Positions 5,589 through 10,800 of a stretch of DNA of 10,800 nt are shown here, piece after piece. The notes beneath the pieces were generated by a model, which saw only the letters and a list, made by a program, of their open reading frames with translations, was not told the DNA's origin and searched no databases. The stretch covers positions 1 to 10,800 of the forward strand of contig JAGHTR010000199.1 in assembly GCA_018065205.1 (NCBI GenBank), written 5' to 3'. The DNA is from Candidatus Colicola caccequi. Lineage in GTDB: Bacteria > Bacteroidota > Bacteroidia > Bacteroidales > Paludibacteraceae. A program made the translations under genes and the position numbers. The number at the start of each line of letters is the position of its first letter. Positions within the stretch are counted from its first letter, which is position 1.

Positions 5589-5805
5589 GTACTGGGGAGG
5601 TGCAGACGTCGTCGAGACAGCAGGTTCGTAAAGGTCAATTGCCACTCCGTTTAATTGACAGACGACCTGAGTCTCTCCTCTCCTCATCGGTGTTACCACC
5701 TCTTCGGGGGTGGCTGCAAGCAGCCGAAAGATTAAGATGAGAAATGGGGGTTGGGCAAAAAGTGTGCCAAAGGGAGAGAAGAGAGGTTGGGAAGAAGGAC
5801 GTGAT

Positions 5806-5848
5806 CCTCCGTGCATCCTATATGCACCCTCCATGCATCGTATATGGA
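5806..5848. repeat. Imperfect 22-bp tandem duplication
   Basis: Two units beginning at 5806 (CCTCCGTGCATCC...) and 5828 (CCTCCATGCATCG...) agree at 18 of 21 positions. The first folds as GTGCAT/ATGCAC (5811-5827) and the second as TCCAT/ATGGA. They lie between the putative RNA and the 3' end of the minus-strand gene. They are followed by T6 and A7 runs (about 5853-5867) that could weakly help end transcription from either side. Confidence 0.55.
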
Positions 5849-5884
5849 AAACTTTTTTACAAAAAAATGCAAAAAAGCCCCAAA

Positions 5885-6559
5885 TTACAATTTGCGAGAG
5901 TGTGAGAAAGGATGGCTGAAATTGCCAACTTTTTGTCCCGAATAAAGGACCGTATATGTGGACGCAGCCTTTTTGTACAGTTGAACTATTTTCTGACTTG
6001 TATATGTAGATGACTTGAAGTAGCGGAAACGATAGTTGTTAGAAGCATCATTATACCTCATAACTGATGTATTGCTAGTAATCAGCACTCCTTTGTTTGT
6101 CGCATCATACGATAAGGTATTTAATTGAGCATTATTATCAAATCCAAGTGCGTTACTACCACTTGTACCTTTGATATACTTGCCATTATTAGTTCCTCCA
6201 TTAACCTTAATGGAATAACCACCATCCATAGTAGCAATTGTAATGGAAACCGCATCTGTCGGTTTGTCCGCAATGGAACCACTCTTAATGGAAACTGCAA
6301 CATTACAACTGACAGCATCAACTCCAGTCCATGCAACTCCAGCAGTGGTTGAACTTTCATAGACGAGCAAATACTCACCACTCCAATCAGTAGGAGCAGA
6401 TGTAACTTTCGTCCACGCACCCCACACTTGGTTAACACTCAGCAAGGCCATGAAGGCGAATGCTAACAGTTTGAACTTGTTGAGCCAGGAGGTCGTGGCA
6501 GACCTTGGTCTCATCGATGAGCAAAGCGTTGCTCCTGTTCGAGTTGAATCTTTTTTCAT
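5885..6559 (-). CDS. Short secreted protein with one ligand-like module, probably truncated
   Basis: This 224-residue protein has a signal sequence core at about 29-47 (LLAFAFMALLSVNQVWG, cleavage before AW), preceded by an unusually long basic N-region. Residues 49-196 form one ligand-like module, from WTKVTSAPTDWSGEYLLVY to KIVQLYKK, of the type also present in both large neighbours. In those proteins the module is followed by InlB-type repeats that often begin YTV. Here the frame reads TYTV and then loses similarity (LYSGQKVGNF to the end), so I infer a truncation or recombination at the repeat boundary. No remaining InlB repeat is seen downstream on this strand. The start at 6559 has an A/T-rich leader as usual, but Met16 (codon 6514-6512) would give a more normal signal peptide. 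It is divergent from the giant gene across 115 bp. The function is unknown; surface binding is inferred. Confidence 0.75.
   Translation of the reverse strand: MKKDSTRTGATLCSSMRPRSATTSWLNKFKLLAFAFMALLSVNQVWGAWTKVTSAPTDWSGEYLLVYESSTTAGVAWTGVDAVSCNVAVSIKSGSIADKPTDAVSITIATMDGGYSIKVNGGTNNGKYIKGTSGSNALGFDNNAQLNTLSYDATNKGVLITSNTSVMRYNDASNNYRFRYFKSSTYTSQKIVQLYKKAASTYTVLYSGQKVGNFSHPFSHSRKL
6501..6534. repeat. Cluster of three inverted repeats near the 5' end of the minus-strand gene
   Basis: GACC-TT-GGTC (6501-6510), the perfect palindrome TCATCGATGA (6511-6520) and GAGCAA-AGCG-TTGCTC (6519-6534) lie side by side. They fall within the first 20 codons if translation starts at 6559. If it starts at Met16, the last palindrome is in the leader and the middle one overlaps the start codon. 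Confidence 0.5.
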
Positions 6560-6674
6560 GTTTATAAATTTAATTTGTTAATAAATATATTGTTATACAT
6601 TATTGCATTGTTAATTCATATCGACAGATATTGAAAATATATAAACTAAAATAATAACTAAAAAACAAACTATT
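6560..6674. promoter_or_regulatory. Divergent intergenic region between two secreted-protein genes
   Basis: This 115-bp, very AT-rich spacer must hold the starts of both the minus-strand gene and the giant plus-strand gene. I found no good TTTG / TAnnTTTG pair on either strand, so the promoters are not placed. The hairpin element seen before the gene at 142 is missing here, although the last bases before the start codon (A-rich, ending TATTATG) are similar in both. Confidence 0.5.
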
Positions 6675-9600
6675 ATGAAAAACAAAATTCGATTTTTGGC
6701 AATGATGCTGATAGGTGTCTTGCTGAGTATTAACCAAGTGTGGGGAGCCACTGCTCCAGTAAACACGGTCCTTTGGGGTGAAAATTTTGCTCACTTTGGC
6801 ACAAACACCCCTTCTGCTGCTGGCACTGGCACGGGTACTACTATTTATGATAATGCGAGTATCACGTACACCCAGTCAAGCGCAAATACAAAGGGATATA
6901 ATGAGAAATTGGCTGGTGGAACGGCTCCAGAATTGTTGCTTTCCAAATCTAATCAAACATGGACTATCTCTGGTATTAAGAGTGGGGGTGCAAAAGAAAT
7001 CAGTTTGACATTTTTATCGAATAAGACAGCATTCTCTTTAACTTGTTCTTCGGATGCATACACAGTTAGTGGCTCTCAAAAGAGTTGGACACTAACATTA
7101 GGAAGTGGCAAGACCGCACCCGAAACCTTTAATCTTACTCTAAAAAACACAGCGTCTAAAGATAATGCTCGTGTAGATGACGTGGTTTTGAAAGTTACAA
7201 AAGCAGGTGCGTCCACTTATACGGTCAATTTTGAGTGCAATGGTGCAACGAGTGGTTGCCCAAGTCAAATGACAGGGCAAACGAAACTTCCAAATCCGTT
7301 GCCAACAACACAACAAAAGACGGGTTATACATTTGCTGGATGGTATACAAATGAGGGACTGACTACTCCTGCAACAGCAGGTGCGGCTCTCACGGCTAAT
7401 ACTAAACTCTATGCAAAGTGGGATATTATCAATCGTACTGTAACCTATAATGGCGATGGACAACTGAGTTACACCGCAAAACCAGAGACTGCAACGATTG
7501 AGGATGCTGGTATAGAGGTCACCTATTCCGTTAATACAGGCTATGAAATAACAGGAGTCTCTGTCACGATGGGAGGAACAGCTTTGGTAGAAAATACTGA
7601 TTTCACGTGGAATCAAGACGATGTTACTATTATGCCTGATGATGGTAATGGTATTACTGGCAATATCGTTGTGACGTTCACGGTGCAAGCGACTTCACCC
7701 GAGACTAAGACTATTTATTTAGAACCTAATGTTTGGGATATCACATCCGCGAAATTCTTCGTTCATGCATGGGGAGGAGGAGATGCTGATGTCGAAATGG
7801 CGACTATTGTTAATTGCGAGAGTAAGATATTACAAGCAGATGTTCCTCTTGAAACGACTAATGTGATATTTACACGTCAAAACAAAAGCACTTCATCCTT
7901 AACATGGGATTGGAATAACGGATTGTGGAATAAATCCAAGGAGGTCTCTTTAGGAACTAATAACTATGTTAAGATTACCACTTACGAAGGTGGTGCATGG
8001 GATGGTGATCATCAACTATCAGGAACTGAAACAAAATCTTATTCAGGACCTAATTGGAGTGTTCGGGGTACGTTTAATGGTGAGAATTATGGAACGGCTC
8101 ACACTATGGTTAAAGGGGATGGCTGTGACGGAACGGTTTCATTAACCCTCGCTGCCAATACGACATACTATTTCAAAGTCGTAAATGAGACATTGGGTTA
8201 TTGGTATGGTTGCACGCCGAATCCAACTCCTACTGCTAGTTTCTCTAACTACGATTTTGTACAAGGAGAGAATAACAACTGTCCATTTACAACGACAGTT
8301 GCAGGAATATATACTTTTGCTGTGGATTATTCTAATCCGGATGCTCCTAAAGTTTCTGTAACTTATCCTATCAAATATACAGTTACTTATGACGGTAACG
8401 GTAACACCTCCGGTTCGGCTCCGGCAGCAGTGGATTATGCTAAAGGTGCTACTGTCACGGTTGCTAGTAATACCGGTTCATTAGCAAAGACAGGATATGA
8501 TTTTGGTGGGTGGAATACAAAAAATGATGGAACAGGTACCAACTATACCGCAGGTTCTGGTACTTTTACCATCAATGCTAACACAACTCTCTATGCCAAG
8601 TGGACCATCAAGAGTTACGCTGTAACCAAAGGTACGGTAACTGGTGGTTCGGCAACGGTTCCCAGTTCTGTTAATCATGGTGGCGATGTCACCTTGACGA
8701 GTTTGACGCCTGATGCTAATCATAAATTGCCATATACAATTACCGTAACGGGTAACTATGGCTCCATTGAGGGCGCAACTATTAAAAATGTTACTTCTGC
8801 CATTACGGTCAATGTTTCCTTTGCTGAAAAAGCACAATATACGGTAACATTTAAGAATAATGGTACTCAAACCAGTACGGAATCTGTTGTTGAGGGTGGC
8901 AAGGTTAGTTCTTTGCCGACGCTGGCTGCGAGTCAGGCTCCAATTAGTGGATATACGTTCATAGGTTGGGTTAATCATAATGATGCTTGGAATGGATTTG
9001 AGGCAGAAATGACTCAAGCACTTATCACCGGTAATGAGGTTATCAATGCTGACGTTACCTACGATGCTGTTTGGGCAAAAGTCACGAATAATTATGAGGT
9101 CGTTCGCGAAGCTGCCGGTTTAACAGCAGGTAATTATGTTATTGATGGCTATGATGATGATGATGAGACGGAAGAGGCTATGGATAATACCTTTGCTGGA
9201 AAGACTTTCCCGACAGAAGATCATGGTGTTATTTCAACGACAGACAACTCTATTATTTGGAATGTTACCATTAAGAATGGTCAATATGCGCTCAAGAATC
9301 TAAGCACGAATACATACTTTAATTTTACAAGTACGTATGACTTAACGCTTTCTTCTACTGCTGTTTATTTGACTATATCAGGAGAGGTGGTAGATGAATT
9401 GTATGAAGTGGATTTGAACAATGGTTCAAAACACCTTGAATATGATGGAGGCAAGTTTGATAGTTGGACTTCTGCATATAATACTATTTATTTCTACAAA
9501 CAAAAGATTAATAATTACTTTGTTACTCCGCCTGCACAGATTACGGTGACATGGCATATTGGCAATGGAACACAGACAGCGACTACCTATGATGGAACAG

Positions 9601-10800
9601 CGTTTAGTGAACTAACGGCTCCTGAAGTTGATGACGATGCTATTGGTGATTGCGTTAATAAGTTCATGGGTTGGGCTACTGCTGCTATCACTAAAGATGA
9701 GGCGACAGCGGAGGATGTTGCTTGGGCTGACGAAACGACAATCTCCAATTCTAACAAAGACTTTTATGCTGTGTTTGCGAATGCAGAAGAAAGTACTGAT
9801 TACACTCAGATTACGAGCGAAGATGATTTAGAGGCTGGCGGTCGTTATCTGATTGTTGGTAACTCATCATCTACATATAAGGCTCTTCCTGTAGATAATG
9901 CTGATAATTTGACTACTGTTTCTCCTTCCTCTTCAACAATATCCAATCCTGCTGCAGGGTTAGTTTGGACTTTAGAAGGCTCGGCGGATGCATGGAAAAT
10001 TAAGAGTGTGAGCAATAGTAAGTATCTCCAAATTTCTAGTGGAAATTTAACTTTTGAGAGCTCAACTAGTTTTACCTTTAGCGTTAGCGTGTCGAGCAGT
10101 AAGTTCACATTTACTTCTTCAGCATTGTCTGGTAATAAGATTCTTTCCTATTATGCTAATGGTAATAAGTTTAATGCATTTACTACTGCCAACACCGTGT
10201 ATGTTTATAAAAGTAGTACCTCTTATTCCAACTATGCAACCAGTTGTCCGGAGTTGAAGTATGCAACGATTCACTTTGATGCAAATGGGAAGACGTTGGC
10301 AGATGGTTCAATGCCGGCAGATATAACAAATGCTATTGTTGGAAGGGCTAATACTCTGCCGGAATGCAGTGCAACGGTTACCGGATATACATTTGCAGGT
10401 TGGTCTGCTACTCAGTCTGGTGAGGTGATTACAGAATACACTCCTGTTGATGAAGGTGAGACATATATCATGTATGCAAAGTGGACTCCCAAGACCGTTA
10501 CTATTACATGGAACGCTAATGGTGGTTCAGTAGATCCGGCATCATCTTCTTATACATACGATGGTGCAAGTGTTGAACTGCCGACACCCACAACTACCTT
10601 AGACAAGAAGTTCGTTGGTTGGTTCACAGAGGCTACCGGTGGTACACAAATTACCGAAATCGGTACAACCAATAAGCCTGCTGCCAATGTAACTTACTTC
10701 GCTCAATGGCGTGATATTGTTTGGACGGATTATTTGACGGATTGCTCGGCACCATATACTTGGACGATTTGGTATGAGGATCCTTCTGATAATGTATGGA
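6675..10800 (+). CDS. Giant secreted InlB-repeat protein with possible starch-binding-like modules (3' partial)
   Basis: The frame is open from the ATG to the window end, 1375 codons, and continues beyond. A signal peptide covers residues 1-24 (MLIGVLLSINQVWG, then AT). After a beta-rich module (25-175) come an InlB-type repeat (180-250, with TFAGWYT and LYAKWD), a related repeat (253-340), and a module at about 345-450 with IYLEPNVWD, KFFVHAW, NVIFTRQN and LWNKS that resembles CBM26-like starch-binding modules. A partner module at about 455-567 (WSVRGTFNG, LAANTTYYFKVVN, WYG) recalls SusE/SusF-type modules. Then come more InlB-type repeats (569-644, 650-720, 721-802, 956-1039, 1194-1273, 1274-1350) alternating with ligand-like modules (803-945 and 1040-1194). 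A role as a cell-surface glycan binder or adhesin is inferred. The C-terminus and its anchor are not visible. The start is set by the signal peptide and the similarity to the gene at 142. Confidence 0.88.
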   Translation, partial: MKNKIRFLAMMLIGVLLSINQVWGATAPVNTVLWGENFAHFGTNTPSAAGTGTGTTIYDNASITYTQSSANTKGYNEKLAGGTAPELLLSKSNQTWTISGIKSGGAKEISLTFLSNKTAFSLTCSSDAYTVSGSQKSWTLTLGSGKTAPETFNLTLKNTASKDNARVDDVVLKVTKAGASTYTVNFECNGATSGCPSQMTGQTKLPNPLPTTQQKTGYTFAGWYTNEGLTTPATAGAALTANTKLYAKWDIINRTVTYNGDGQLSYTAKPETATIEDAGIEVTYSVNTGYEITGVSVTMGGTALVENTDFTWNQDDVTIMPDDGNGITGNIVVTFTVQATSPETKTIYLEPNVWDITSAKFFVHAWGGGDADVEMATIVNCESKILQADVPLETTNVIFTRQNKSTSSLTWDWNNGLWNKSKEVSLGTNNYVKITTYEGGAWDGDHQLSGTETKSYSGPNWSVRGTFNGENYGTAHTMVKGDGCDGTVSLTLAANTTYYFKVVNETLGYWYGCTPNPTPTASFSNYDFVQGENNNCPFTTTVAGIYTFAVDYSNPDAPKVSVTYPIKYTVTYDGNGNTSGSAPAAVDYAKGATVTVASNTGSLAKTGYDFGGWNTKNDGTGTNYTAGSGTFTINANTTLYAKWTIKSYAVTKGTVTGGSATVPSSVNHGGDVTLTSLTPDANHKLPYTITVTGNYGSIEGATIKNVTSAITVNVSFAEKAQYTVTFKNNGTQTSTESVVEGGKVSSLPTLAASQAPISGYTFIGWVNHNDAWNGFEAEMTQALITGNEVINADVTYDAVWAKVTNNYEVVREAAGLTAGNYVIDGYDDDDETEEAMDNTFAGKTFPTEDHGVISTTDNSIIWNVTIKNGQYALKNLSTNTYFNFTSTYDLTLSSTAVYLTISGEVVDELYEVDLNNGSKHLEYDGGKFDSWTSAYNTIYFYKQKINNYFVTPPAQITVTWHIGNGTQTATTYDGTAFSELTAPEVDDDAIGDCVNKFMGWATAAITKDEATAEDVAWADETTISNSNKDFYAVFANAEESTDYTQITSEDDLEAGGRYLIVGNSSSTYKALPVDNADNLTTVSPSSSTISNPAAGLVWTLEGSADAWKIKSVSNSKYLQISSGNLTFESSTSFTFSVSVSSSKFTFTSSALSGNKILSYYANGNKFNAFTTANTVYVYKSSTSYSNYATSCPELKYATIHFDANGKTLADGSMPADITNAIVGRANTLPECSATVTGYTFAGWSATQSGEVITEYTPVDEGETYIMYAKWTPKTVTITWNANGGSVDPASSSYTYDGASVELPTPTTTLDKKFVGWFTEATGGTQITEIGTTNKPAANVTYFAQWRDIVWTDYLTDCSAPYTWTIWYEDPSDNVW

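Larger units (their letters stand above)
5505..5745 (+). ncRNA. Putative structured non-coding RNA of unknown class
   Basis: I infer this RNA from its dense, mostly perfect helices; I do not recognise its class. Seen directly are CATCTCC/GGAGGTG (5575-5602); GTCGTC/GACGAC (5608-5613 with 5661-5666) enclosing GTCAATT/AATTGAC (5634-5659); GAGACagCAGG with CCTGaGTCTC (5614-5624 with 5666-5675), which crosses the former; and CTCATC/GATGAG (5683-5688 with 5736-5741) enclosing CCACCTC-TTCG-GGGGTGG (5696-5713), a very stable UUCG tetraloop hairpin. A GGCTG/CAGCC hairpin (5712-5725) abuts it. A pyrimidine tract (5672-5683) faces a purine tract (5771-5785), so the RNA may reach about 5790. A boxA (5512-5523) and a candidate promoter precede it. 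The ends are estimates. No tRNA, tmRNA, RNase P or familiar riboswitch pattern was found. Confidence 0.5.

Noticed and set aside
5559..5647. Cobalamin-riboswitch-like strings GGTGAAGTCC and GCCACT
   Set aside because: The spacing is too large, the other conserved core elements are missing, and no transport or cobalamin gene follows.
5505..5745. tRNA, tmRNA, CRISPR array or retroelement template in the structured region
   Set aside because: There is no cloverleaf, no tmRNA tag frame, no regularly spaced repeat array and no reverse transcriptase nearby.
5547..5834. Open frames on both strands across the putative RNA (minus 5547-5834, plus 5558-5740 and 5710-5919)
   Set aside because: Their translations show no known domain, and the sequence is better explained by paired helices of a structured RNA.
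6560..6674. Promoters for the two divergent surface genes
   Set aside because: Several TTTG-like and TATTG-like strings occur in the AT-rich spacer, but none has correct -7 sequence and spacing together, so none is called.
7140..7688. Long minus-strand open frames inside the giant gene (also 8481-9017 and 9845-10108)
   Set aside because: They are opposite-strand shadows of a continuous signal-peptide-bearing frame and have no recognisable domains.

Overview
The window looks like accessory chromosome of a Bacteroidales bacterium, probably from gut or another host-associated niche. Three observations support this: a TTG / TAnnTTTG-type promoter, A-rich leaders without a Shine-Dalgarno before most starts, and large secreted proteins built from InlB-type (Listeria-Bacteroides) repeats, bacterial Ig-like domains and beta-rich modules typical of Bacteroidetes surface proteins. 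No rRNA, tRNA, transposase, integrase or CRISPR array was seen.

Layout. Positions 1-39 hold a terminator for an upstream gene, followed by a leader hairpin (63-92) and a complete secreted multidomain protein gene (142-2718). A 700-bp non-coding stretch follows (2719-3420), rich in short repeats and hairpins and ending in a good Bacteroidetes promoter. Next come two genes of the phage-antirepressor superfamily: a Bro-N/DinD-like protein (3421-4296, with its own terminator) and an ORF6N-domain protein (4471-5115). A second non-coding stretch (5116-5884) contains another repeat copy, then a candidate promoter, a clear boxA antitermination motif and a densely folded region of about 250 nt that looks like a structured non-coding RNA. 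A short secreted protein gene on the minus strand (5885-6559) seems cut off just where an InlB repeat should begin. It diverges from a giant secreted protein gene (6675 to beyond 10800, at least 1375 residues).

How the parts may relate. All three secreted proteins share nearly the same signal peptide core and the same ligand-like module, so they are paralogues assembled from one domain set. The two regulators are separated and bracketed by three copies of a hairpin element (around 2801, 4395 and 5236). A diverged fourth copy sits in the leader of the first surface gene at almost the same distance from the start codon as the copy before the ORF6N gene (49 and 47 nt). I infer a shared regulatory device, either an RNA leader or an operator, linking the regulator pair and a surface gene. 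The boxA-led RNA is the most unusual single object in the window. I do not recognise its class.
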